Assembly: GCA_015063605.1 (NCBI GenBank)
Contig: SVTV01000029.1
Coordinates: 1-36,443, forward strand
Reading direction: 5' to 3'
Source: Oscillospiraceae bacterium
GTDB lineage: Bacteria > Bacillota > Clostridia > Oscillospirales > SIG627
DNA length: 36,443 bases
How positions within the stretch are numbered: the first letter of the stretch is position 1; each line of letters begins with the position of its first letter. The notes under the pieces are model-generated. The model saw nothing but the letters and a program-made list of their open reading frames with translations, ran no database searches and was not told the DNA's origin. Made by a program: the position numbers and the translations under genes. Positions 26,119 through 33,721 of this stretch are shown here, in pieces.

Positions 26119-26800
26119 GTCTCCCCTGCGGGGTGAGATAGGCAGAAGGGCTTACAGCAGGGGCTAATGTACCGCCTTATTCGCCCTCTCATCTCATCCC
26201 CATAGGGAGAGGCTCAAATTTGTTAACGCTATAGAACAATCCCCCAGTCATTTTCTTCGAAAATGACAGCCCCGCAGATGCTTACATCTGCATACAAAGG
26301 GGCCTTTGGTTTGTGCAAACTTTTATTGAATCACATATACTTTATGTCAGTTATAACCCTAATTTACAATATTTCACTTGAAGTTAGATCTATACGCCTC
26401 CACTTTCAGGGGAGGTGGCACGGCGGAGCCGTGACGGTAGGGTGTTACAATGAATTAAAATCCCTTTGGGATTTTATACCTTAATTATACACCCTTCAGC
26501 AGTTTACTGCATGCTCGTCCCTGCAAGGGGAGCCATGGTTTGTGCAAACTTTTATTGAATCACGTTTGCTTCAAGTCAGATATGATTACAAGTTACCAAA
26601 TTTTACTTGAAGTTAGCACTTATATGCCTCCTTTGTGTAAAAGGAGGTGGCACGGCGTAGCCGTGACGGAGGAATTGTCACTTAGCGTAAGACAACTAAT
26701 TTGTCTCCTTTAAGTGTAAATCAGAAACGCAAGCGTTTCTGCGGAGGTGAGGAATTGTTCTCAACTCAAAACAACTTAAGCCTCCCCATGCGGGGTAGAC
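26119..26800. repeat. Intergenic repeat cluster V (A, B and D units with linkers)
   Basis: A B unit spans about 26119-26213. A units lie at 26233-26302 (reverse, slots CATTTTCTTCGAAAATG and GCAGATGCTTACATCTGC), 26397-26436 (forward, stem ACGGCGGAGCCGT), 26626-26678 (forward, ACGGCGTAGCCGT) and 26703-26759 (forward). The last keeps CAGAAACGCAAGCGTTTCTG but has lost the second hairpin exactly. A D unit (26439-26523) holds AAAATCCC/GGGATTTT inside GGGTGT/ACACCC. Its end (26492-26523) is the exact inverse of 18844-18875 over 32 nt. Linkers lie at about 26303-26390 and 26530-26620. No gene is supported. Confidence 0.85.
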
Positions 26801-26846
26801 TTTGGCGATTACAATTTCAAAAGGTTCCGTTTTTTCTCCCAACATT

Positions 26847-28271
26847 TCAGGCTTTCACAAATTTCTGATTTGAACTTTTTGGCTTTTCGGGGATTGTCAT
26901 TTTCAGTTTTCCTTCGGCAACAAGCGGCGCTACAATTTGCGACATTACGTGGTTTTTTGATTTTCCGACAAAAGCTACGATTTCTTCTCTGGTTCGAGGT
27001 GTTGAACAAAAATCCACAAGAGAATCCGCTACCGGCATTGTTTCAGCGAACAATCCGTTTTTCATAACCACCTTAAATTCACCGTGAACGACTGAAAAGA
27101 TCGGCGCCGGCAATCCCGCGTTTGCAAATTCACTACGCATAGTAGGAATACCGGAATATCTATTCTCGGTTACATGTAAAAGTTCAAGCATATTGGCAAG
27201 TGCGGCGTTTCTCGTTTCAGGACGAACTTTACCAAGTGCATCGATAGAAATTTTTCCATACAATCCACCGCTGTTGATGATCTCCATACGGTCACGGTAC
27301 ATTTCAATACGGATCGGTACATTTTCCGTATGGATGCTGTAATCACGGTGTACCAAGGCATTAAGAATTGCTTCGCGAACGGCTTTTATCGGATATTCGG
27401 GTTTATCCACGCGCTGCCCATTATCATTTATAATTGTTTTAGTACGACTGTTCTTGCGAACAAACTCTACTGCATCATCAAGCATATCGGGTATTGCACC
27501 GGTGATACGCTTGTTATCAATAAAGCGCTCGCCCTCAACACCTACTGTACCCTGCTCGGTTCCGGGAAGAGAAACCGCAGTTATACAAAGCTGAGGGAAA
27601 TAACCTTGTGGATACTTTGAAAATGTCATAATTCCCGCAAGGGTAGGGACGCCATCGTTTGTGATACCCATAAGTTCCAAGATTTCTTCTTCGGAAACAT
27701 TTTCTGCAAGATTCTTTCTCTCGCTTTTAACGGCACTTAAATAATCGTTCATTCGTTTCTCATCAATTATCGTAAGTTTTCCGTTTTCTACGGTACGTAT
27801 ATCATCACGTGTTCTCTTGCGGAACGCTTCATAGCTGTATATTTCGTATTCGCTCATAAGTTCATCCGCTTCGCCTACACGAACGTAAGAGCCTTTAATT
27901 CGTCCCACGCCTTTATAAAAAACGGGACGTTCTGAAATATCAACTCCGGGGATTTCAGCAGACACAACAGTCTTTCCGTCAACCTCGCAAACAGTAAACA
28001 ATGCACGTATAGAGGGCTCCATTTGTTTGCACTGCTCGGTTACCTTTTTCTGAAGATCTTGGGCATCATACACGCCTTTAACAATATAATCATCCGCTTC
28101 ATCAACGCCGAAAATAATAATTCCGCCTTCATCTTGATTAGAGAAGGATGAAAGAGTATCAAATAATCTTGTGGGACAACCGTGCACTGCTGCTTTCAAT
28201 TCAATGGTTTGTGATTCTGTTTTTATATTCTTTATGCCTAAAACGATTTTTTTAAGGGCTTCAGTTTGCAT
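26847..28271 (-). CDS. AlbA_2-domain ATP-binding protein with winged helix, probable transcriptional regulator
   Basis: This 474-aa protein has an N-terminal Schlafen/AlbA_2-like domain: SSFSNQDEGGIIIFGVDE at about 41-58 and GSYVRVGEADELMSEYE at about 128-144. A GHKL-type ATP-binding region of the HATPase_c_4 kind follows (VREAILNALVHRDYS). The C-terminal winged-helix-like segment (TREEIVAFVGKSKNHVMSQIV) probably binds DNA. Relatives are annotated as putative transcriptional regulators; some related proteins act in phage defence. The start at 28271 has AAGGAGG eight bases upstream. The open frame continues to 28352, but that extension covers the promoter. The array of TTAACGATA motifs upstream suggests autoregulation. 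The gene is monocistronic, set between two repeat clusters. Its target and signal are unknown. Confidence 0.8.
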   Translation of the reverse strand: MQTEALKKIVLGIKNIKTESQTIELKAAVHGCPTRLFDTLSSFSNQDEGGIIIFGVDEADDYIVKGVYDAQDLQKKVTEQCKQMEPSIRALFTVCEVDGKTVVSAEIPGVDISERPVFYKGVGRIKGSYVRVGEADELMSEYEIYSYEAFRKRTRDDIRTVENGKLTIIDEKRMNDYLSAVKSERKNLAENVSEEEILELMGITNDGVPTLAGIMTFSKYPQGYFPQLCITAVSLPGTEQGTVGVEGERFIDNKRITGAIPDMLDDAVEFVRKNSRTKTIINDNGQRVDKPEYPIKAVREAILNALVHRDYSIHTENVPIRIEMYRDRMEIINSGGLYGKISIDALGKVRPETRNAALANMLELLHVTENRYSGIPTMRSEFANAGLPAPIFSVVHGEFKVVMKNGLFAETMPVADSLVDFCSTPRTREEIVAFVGKSKNHVMSQIVAPLVAEGKLKMTIPEKPKSSNQKFVKA

Positions 28272-28301
28272 TAATGCATCCTCCTTGAAGATACTAACTA
28301 T

Positions 28302-28330
28302 AGTATACACTATTTTATTTATGATTGCAA
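28302..28330 (-). promoter_or_regulatory. Sigma-A-type promoter of the AlbA_2 gene
   Basis: On the minus strand TTGCAA (28330-28325 region) and TATACT (28307-28302) are separated by exactly 17 bp. They lie about 30 bases upstream of the ATG at 28271. The first copy of the TTAACGATA motif begins four bases beyond the -35 element. Confidence 0.75.
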
Positions 28331-28333
28331 GAA

Positions 28334-28430
28334 TTAACGATAAAAATTTCATATTTTAACGATATAATTCAAGAATTAACGATACAATTAATTCGAATCG
28401 TTAATTCTAATTCTAATTTGCCATCGTTTA
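28334..28430. promoter_or_regulatory. Operator-like array of TTAACGATA motifs
   Basis: TTAACGATA occurs at 28334-28342, 28356-28364 and 28376-28384, with start-to-start spacings of 22 and 20 bp, about two helical turns. The first and third copies share the longer form AAGAATTAACGATA. An inverted copy, ATCGTTAATTCT, lies at 28397-28408 and a degenerate one, ATCGTTTA, at 28423-28430. The array lies directly upstream of the -35 box of the AlbA_2 gene. It looks like a binding array for a regulator, perhaps the AlbA_2 protein itself. Confidence 0.65.
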
Positions 28431-28437
28431 TAATAAA

Positions 28438-29090
28438 AAAGCGGAGGAATTGTCCTTAACGCAAAACAACTCAGATCTCCCCCCATGGGGTGAGATGAGA
28501 GGGCTGAAAGCAGGGGGACATCCCAACTTATCTGCCCTCTCATCTCCTCCCATAGGGAGAGGCTCAATTTGTTAACGCAAAAGAACAATTCCTCCGCAGA
28601 TGCTTGCATCTGCATACAAAGGGGCCATGGGTTTGTGCAAACTTTTATTGAATCACGTTGACTCAAGGTCAGATATGAGTATAAGTTATCGAATGACAAT
28701 TCCTCCGTCATGACTTCGTCATGCCACCTCCTTTTACACAAAGGAGGCTTTGGCTTGTGCAGATTTCTATTGAATCACATATACTTTATGTCAGATATAA
28801 CCCTAATTTACAATATTCACTCGAAGTTAGATCTATAAGGCCCCTTTGTGTAAAGGGGGCTCCGCCGCAGGCGGTGGGGGATTGTTCTCAACTCAAAACA
28901 ACTCAAATCTCCCCCCATGGGGTGAGATGAGAGGGCTTACAGCAGGGAGACTCCCCAACTTATCTGCCCTCTCCGTAGAAACGCTTTGCGTTTCTACCTA
29001 CTCCCACATGGAGAGGCTCAAATTTGTTAACTCAAAGGAAATCCCCCGTAGGGGCACTTCACGAAGCGTCCCTGCAAGGGAAGCCCCTCC
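28438..29090. repeat. Intergenic repeat cluster VI (A and B units, linkers)
   Basis: The end of an A unit (GCGGAGGAATTGT, 28441-28453) opens the cluster. B units span about 28473-28564 and 28906-29015. The second has a 23-bp palindrome (28975-28997, core AGAAACGC/GCGTTTCT) where the first has a few bases. A units lie at 28583-28624 (reverse, one hairpin only: GCAGATGCTTGCATCTGC), 28695-28747 (reverse, ATGACTTCGTCAT) and 28838-28885 (forward, CCGCCGCAGGCGG). Linkers lie at about 28625-28692 and 28748-28830. A different element with CTTCACGAAG and GTCCCTGCAAGGG follows at 29038-29090. No gene is visible in this space of about 770 bases. Confidence 0.85.
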
Positions 29091-29140
29091 ATCCATTTCC
29101 GATAAATTCCAAATCAAACATACAAATTTCATATCGGCTA

Positions 29141-29169
29141 TTGCATTTAACGGCAAAACGTGGTAGAAT
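29141..29169 (+). promoter_or_regulatory. Sigma-A-type promoter of the glycosidase operon
   Basis: TTGCAT (29141-29146) and TAGAAT (29164-29169) are separated by 17 bp and lie 40 bases upstream of the rhamnosidase start. No obvious operator palindrome surrounds them. Confidence 0.65.
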
Positions 29170-29208
29170 AATACTGATTAAGTATCAATACGAAAGGTTT
29201 GACATATT

Positions 29209-31410
29209 ATGACAGATATTTTTGAAGGCGCTCAATGGATATGGCAGAAGGATTCCTTCGAAGTAAACGCTCATATAGATCTTTCCGCTAAGTTTTTTAC
29301 TTATTCCGGAAAAGAATATTATTTCTGCGTAAGTGCAGATTCCAATTATGCTCTTTACATAAATGACCGCTTTATTGAAAGCGGACAGTTCCCAGATTAT
29401 CACGAATATAAGGTATACGATAAAATAAATATAACTCCCTATGTGGCTTCGGGAGAGAATCAGCTTCATCTGGTCGGCTATTGCCAGAATGAGGACAGCT
29501 CCACCTACAGAAAGGGAAAGCCCGGTATCATTTTCTCCGTAATTGAATGTACGGAAGACAGCGAAAAGATAATTCTCGTAAGCAACGAAACCATCCTTGC
29601 AAGAAAAAGCGTCAATTACCTTTCCGCAGGCGTTGAAAAGGTAACGGGACAGCTTTCCTATTCCTTCAGATACGATGCAACAAAGACACAGACCTTCTCC
29701 CTTGAGGATAAGGCGTGCATCGTTGACGGAATGCCCGAAAAGCTCTATCCCCGTCCCGTAAAAAAGCTCGAGATACAGCCCAATATGATCACGAAAATTA
29801 CTGCGGCGGGTACATTTATCGAAAACGGCGGAAATACATGCGCCGAAAAAATGCAGCTCTCGTATCTCGGATATAAAAACCTTCCCTCCGTTCGCAGACT
29901 TCCCTGCGAAGCGGGAGTAAAGCTTGAATACGCGGACGGCGACGGAATATATACCGTTATCGACACAGGAGCAGAAAATGTAGGATATATCAGCCTCGAC
30001 ATTGAGGTCGGTGAGGATTGCGACATATTCATCGGATGGGGTGAGCATCTCGACGATATGAGGATAAGAACTGCCGTCGGAGGCAGAAATTTCGCCGCCC
30101 TTTACAGAGCGAAGGCGGGAAGAAATGTCTTCCTTTATCCCCTTAAGAGAAGCGGTCTCCGCTATATCTCCCTTCATTTCTACACGCACAGCGTAAGCAT
30201 ACATTACATAGGCATACGCCCCACGGTATACCCCGTTTCAAAGGTTCCTTATTTCAAGTGCGCCGACACACTTCATAACAAGATATACGATATATCACGC
30301 CGTACGCTCCACATGAGTATGCACGATCATTACGAGGACTGCCCCTGGAGAGAGCAGGCGCTGTATACGATGGACTCCCGCAATCAGATGCTTTGCGGAT
30401 ATTACGTTTTCGGAGAATACGATTTCCCGAAGGCTTCCCTGAGGCTCATATCCCTTGCCATAAGAGATGACGATCAGCTTGAGCTTTGCTCTCCCGCAAA
30501 GGTTCCCGTTGTAATTCCCGCATTCTCCGATATGTTCATAGTTCAGCTTCATGAGTATCTCCTTTACTCGGGCGATATTGAATTTATAAAAGAAATGCTT
30601 CCCACGGCTAAGAGAATAGCCGACGGATTTATAAGAAGAACAAGCGAAAACGGCTTGCAGACACCCCTTAAGGAGCCGTTCTATTGGAACTTCTATGAAT
30701 GGTCAAACGGTCTTTCGGGAGCCAAGAGAGGTTATACAGACGAGGAATTAACGTATGATGCGCCTCTCTGCGCATTCTGCTCTCTTGCTTTCAATGCTCT
30801 TTCCGAAATGTACCGCATAACGGGAGACACGGAGCTTGCCGCATATTACGCAAGCCACAGAGATTCCATAAACGAAAAGGCAAACGAATTCTTCTGGAGC
30901 GACAGCGAGGATGCATACTATTCCTTCGTTCACGCTTCCACGGAAAAAGCATATCACCTGGCAGAGCTCACCCAGGCTCTCATGGTATGTTGCGGAGCTT
31001 GTCCCGAGCCGAGACTTTCAAAGGTATTGAAGAATCTTGCCTCCTCCGATCCGAGATTCGTTCCCGTTACACTATCCCACAGTATATTCAAATACGATGC
31101 ATTGATGAAGAAGCCCATGCTTTACGCATCCGCAGTATTCCGCAGTGTAGCCGATATATGGGGAAATATGCTTTACAACGGAGCCACCACATTTTACGAA
31201 ACAGCCGACGGTGCGGACGCCTTCGGTTATGCGGGCAGTCTCTGCCACGGTTGGTCTGCCGTTCCCTCTTACCTTTATTTCAAATACCTGCTCGGAATAT
31301 CACCCGATAAAAACGGCACGGCATCCCACGTGCTTGCACCGGTCGGTGCGGGAATATACGATCCCTGCGGAAGAGTTCTTTTCCGTGACGGAAACGATTT
31401 CGAGCTTTAA
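29209..31410 (+). CDS. Alpha-L-rhamnosidase-like glycoside hydrolase (GH78-type)
   Basis: This 733-aa cytoplasmic enzyme probably releases alpha-linked L-rhamnose from oligosaccharides or glycosides. N-terminal beta-sandwich modules (about 1-130 and 220-340) precede an (alpha/alpha)6 barrel from about 345. DCPWREQALYTMDSRNQ at 377-393 corresponds to the GH78 signature, with E382 as likely general acid. LCHGWSAVPSYL near the end of the barrel is also typical. The protein has no signal peptide. GAAAGG lies about 11 bases before the start and a promoter lies 40 bases upstream. It is followed on the same strand by two more putative glycosidases. Family assignment is good; true rhamnose specificity is inferred. 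Confidence 0.82.
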   Translation: MTDIFEGAQWIWQKDSFEVNAHIDLSAKFFTYSGKEYYFCVSADSNYALYINDRFIESGQFPDYHEYKVYDKINITPYVASGENQLHLVGYCQNEDSSTYRKGKPGIIFSVIECTEDSEKIILVSNETILARKSVNYLSAGVEKVTGQLSYSFRYDATKTQTFSLEDKACIVDGMPEKLYPRPVKKLEIQPNMITKITAAGTFIENGGNTCAEKMQLSYLGYKNLPSVRRLPCEAGVKLEYADGDGIYTVIDTGAENVGYISLDIEVGEDCDIFIGWGEHLDDMRIRTAVGGRNFAALYRAKAGRNVFLYPLKRSGLRYISLHFYTHSVSIHYIGIRPTVYPVSKVPYFKCADTLHNKIYDISRRTLHMSMHDHYEDCPWREQALYTMDSRNQMLCGYYVFGEYDFPKASLRLISLAIRDDDQLELCSPAKVPVVIPAFSDMFIVQLHEYLLYSGDIEFIKEMLPTAKRIADGFIRRTSENGLQTPLKEPFYWNFYEWSNGLSGAKRGYTDEELTYDAPLCAFCSLAFNALSEMYRITGDTELAAYYASHRDSINEKANEFFWSDSEDAYYSFVHASTEKAYHLAELTQALMVCCGACPEPRLSKVLKNLASSDPRFVPVTLSHSIFKYDALMKKPMLYASAVFRSVADIWGNMLYNGATTFYETADGADAFGYAGSLCHGWSAVPSYLYFKYLLGISPDKNGTASHVLAPVGAGIYDPCGRVLFRDGNDFEL

Positions 31411-31460
31411 TTTTCACACACACCCAAATTCAACACCCATTTATAAACTAACTGCATAAA

Positions 31461-31485
31461 ACTGTCGGCAGGACTAACCGATAGT
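31461..31485 (+). other. Small intercistronic hairpin
   Basis: ACTGTCGG (31461-31468) pairs with CCGATAGT (31478-31485), with one G-U pair and a 9-nt loop. It lies in the 109-nt gap between the rhamnosidase-like gene and the next hydrolase. No T-run follows, so read-through is expected. Confidence 0.35.
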
Positions 31486-31519
31486 ATTCAGACTTTGACA
31501 GAAAGGAACGGTCAAAAAA

Positions 31520-33706
31520 ATGACACAGGAAACAGAACGCAAATCGAGACTCAAGAGAGTATGGAAGGAGCTTGGAGAAAGCTTTGACAACAATATACCC
31601 CGCCTTACCGCAACTATAGTTAAGGAAGCGGAATCCACACAGGGTTTTGCTTATCCCACGTGTGAGGGAAGACTCGGCTACTACTTTGATTTTTCCACAA
31701 AGACAGGCTACGATCTTCCTCCCAAATTCAAATTTGAATTTGCCGCGTATCAGTATCCCAATGTAATGGGACAGTTTGCACCCGTAAGAAGCTTCTGCGA
31801 GGAGCAGGTCTATTTCCCCGCAATGATACGCCGTGAATTCGGATATCCCGACCTTCCCTTCGCAGGAACGGAAAGATTCGGAAGAATATACGAAAACTCC
31901 CTTACATGGAATTTCGATATACATTACAATACTGAGCAAAAGAATTTCACCAGAAGCGTATACTCCCTTCTTTCCTCAGATGAGCTTTTCAAGGTGGAAA
32001 AGATCAGAAGCGGTGTAAAGATCACCTTCGAGGATATGACTTATTTCATCGCTTGCTCCGAAAACTTCGCTCTCGGTCTTTACAAGAATGAATACGATAT
32101 GAAGGATGAGCTCAAGGCGAATAAGATAAGCCGCTGCAAGCAGGGGCACATCCTTGTATTCAAGCACGATTTCAATATCGAATGGAAGAAGGGCATATTC
32201 TTTACCTTCGGTCTCAGCTCCGTCAGTATGCATTTCGCCAAAAAGGCTTTAAACGCACGCAATATGGAAAGAAAGATCAGCGTTGAGTGGAACAGATGGT
32301 TCACACAGCTTCCCGATCTCTGCCTGCCCTTGAGAGGCGCTTTCGCCGAAAAGCTGAGAAAGGCTTATTACAAAAGCTGGGTAACGATAAAGAACAATTA
32401 CTATGACCATCCCAAGTGGGGTCACAGCGTAACAGAGGCTCTTCCCGTTTATAAGGGAATATGGCAGTGGGCTATTCCTTCCGTTGAATGGCATTCCGAG
32501 CAGAATTCCGAAAATACTTCTCTGTGGATAAAGAAAGCTATGGATATGATGATAGATTCCCAGAGAGAAGACGGATATATCACCCACGCCATCTATATAG
32601 ATGAAAATATCCCCGGTGAAAGATGGGGCAAATCCAGCACCATTCAGTGTCCTCACTTCCCTTGGACGGCTGTAAGATATTACCATGCAACATTGGATAA
32701 GGAATCCATCGAGCGCTGGTATGAGCCTCTCGTAACATATTACAAGTATATATGCAAGTCAAGAGACGAAAGCATCCTCAATAACCACCTGTGGTGCATA
32801 TTCACATCATATGACACAGGTCTTGATACCACCAGCGCATTCCAGAGAGTTACATACGGCGAAGGCGGCGACAGATCAAAGAAGGAAAGATATTGCTATC
32901 CCGCAATATTCGCCGCAGAAAGATACCGTTATGAGCTTGCTTTGGCAGAGCTTTCCGAGATTCTCGGCAAGGACGGAAGCGCATACCGCAAGGAAGCGGA
33001 GCTTACAAAGGCAGCCGCAGATAAGATCCTTTGGGACGAAAGCAAGAAGTGGTACGGCGTTCTCCATGAGGACGGTACTCTCGATACACGTGTTGGCGTT
33101 GACGGTCTCTTCGTATTGGCTTATAAGATGGTCGATGATAAGAAAGCACAGGAAATGAAAGCTTCCTTTGAAAGACTTATCGGAGATTACGGCATAAGAA
33201 CCGTTGCCGCAGGAGAAGAAGGCTTCTGTGCAGACGTTTATTGGAGAGGTCCCTGCTGGCCCAAAACATGCTCTCTCGGCATGAATATTATCGACAATTA
33301 CTATCCCGATCTGAAGGATAAGGCGATGAATTCCATACTCAACATGATCTTAGGCTATCCCACGGTATGGGAATGCTACAATGTTGACGATGGAAAGATA
33401 GCACACGGCGACGTGGGACTTTACGCTACTCCCAATGTATCCTCCAATGTGGGCGCAGGCGATATAATCGGCTCCATCTATGCATATAAGGGCTTCGGCA
33501 TGTACGATATGGACATGGCTGTTCCCCTTACCGATATAAAGAATTTCCACATTGCGGGACTCCGTGTATCCGTCAGCGATAACAGAAACGGCAAATACAC
33601 CGTAACCTGCAAGGCAGAAGAAAGATCGGAATCCGATGTTACATTTGCCGGAAAGAACGGAAGATTTACACTTCACCTCAAGGAAGGAGAAAGCGTAATT
33701 TTATAA
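31520..33706 (+). CDS. (alpha/alpha)6-barrel glycoside hydrolase, GH63/MGH1-like
   Basis: This 728-aa protein is probably a retained cytoplasmic alpha-glycosidase, since no signal peptide is present. An N-terminal beta-sandwich region (about 1-260) is followed by an (alpha/alpha)6 barrel. YWRGPCWPKTCSLGMNIIDN (574-593) is characteristic of GH63 and mannosylglycerate-hydrolase-like enzymes. TSYDTGLDTTSAFQR and WECYNVDDGKIAHGD match conserved loops that hold catalytic acids in that clan. GAAAGGA lies about 13 bases before the ATG. The next gene starts 15 bases after its stop, so the two are almost certainly co-transcribed. Substrate is unknown; trimming of oligosaccharides together with the rhamnosidase is plausible. 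Confidence 0.75.
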   Translation: MTQETERKSRLKRVWKELGESFDNNIPRLTATIVKEAESTQGFAYPTCEGRLGYYFDFSTKTGYDLPPKFKFEFAAYQYPNVMGQFAPVRSFCEEQVYFPAMIRREFGYPDLPFAGTERFGRIYENSLTWNFDIHYNTEQKNFTRSVYSLLSSDELFKVEKIRSGVKITFEDMTYFIACSENFALGLYKNEYDMKDELKANKISRCKQGHILVFKHDFNIEWKKGIFFTFGLSSVSMHFAKKALNARNMERKISVEWNRWFTQLPDLCLPLRGAFAEKLRKAYYKSWVTIKNNYYDHPKWGHSVTEALPVYKGIWQWAIPSVEWHSEQNSENTSLWIKKAMDMMIDSQREDGYITHAIYIDENIPGERWGKSSTIQCPHFPWTAVRYYHATLDKESIERWYEPLVTYYKYICKSRDESILNNHLWCIFTSYDTGLDTTSAFQRVTYGEGGDRSKKERYCYPAIFAAERYRYELALAELSEILGKDGSAYRKEAELTKAAADKILWDESKKWYGVLHEDGTLDTRVGVDGLFVLAYKMVDDKKAQEMKASFERLIGDYGIRTVAAGEEGFCADVYWRGPCWPKTCSLGMNIIDNYYPDLKDKAMNSILNMILGYPTVWECYNVDDGKIAHGDVGLYATPNVSSNVGAGDIIGSIYAYKGFGMYDMDMAVPLTDIKNFHIAGLRVSVSDNRNGKYTVTCKAEERSESDVTFAGKNGRFTLHLKEGESVIL

Positions 33707-33721
33707 GAGGGGAAGAATATT

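Noticed and set aside
28272..28352. Hydrophobic 27-residue N-terminal extension of the AlbA_2 protein
   Set aside because: It spans the promoter and an AAGGAGG ribosome binding site; the resemblance to a membrane segment comes from AT-rich promoter DNA.
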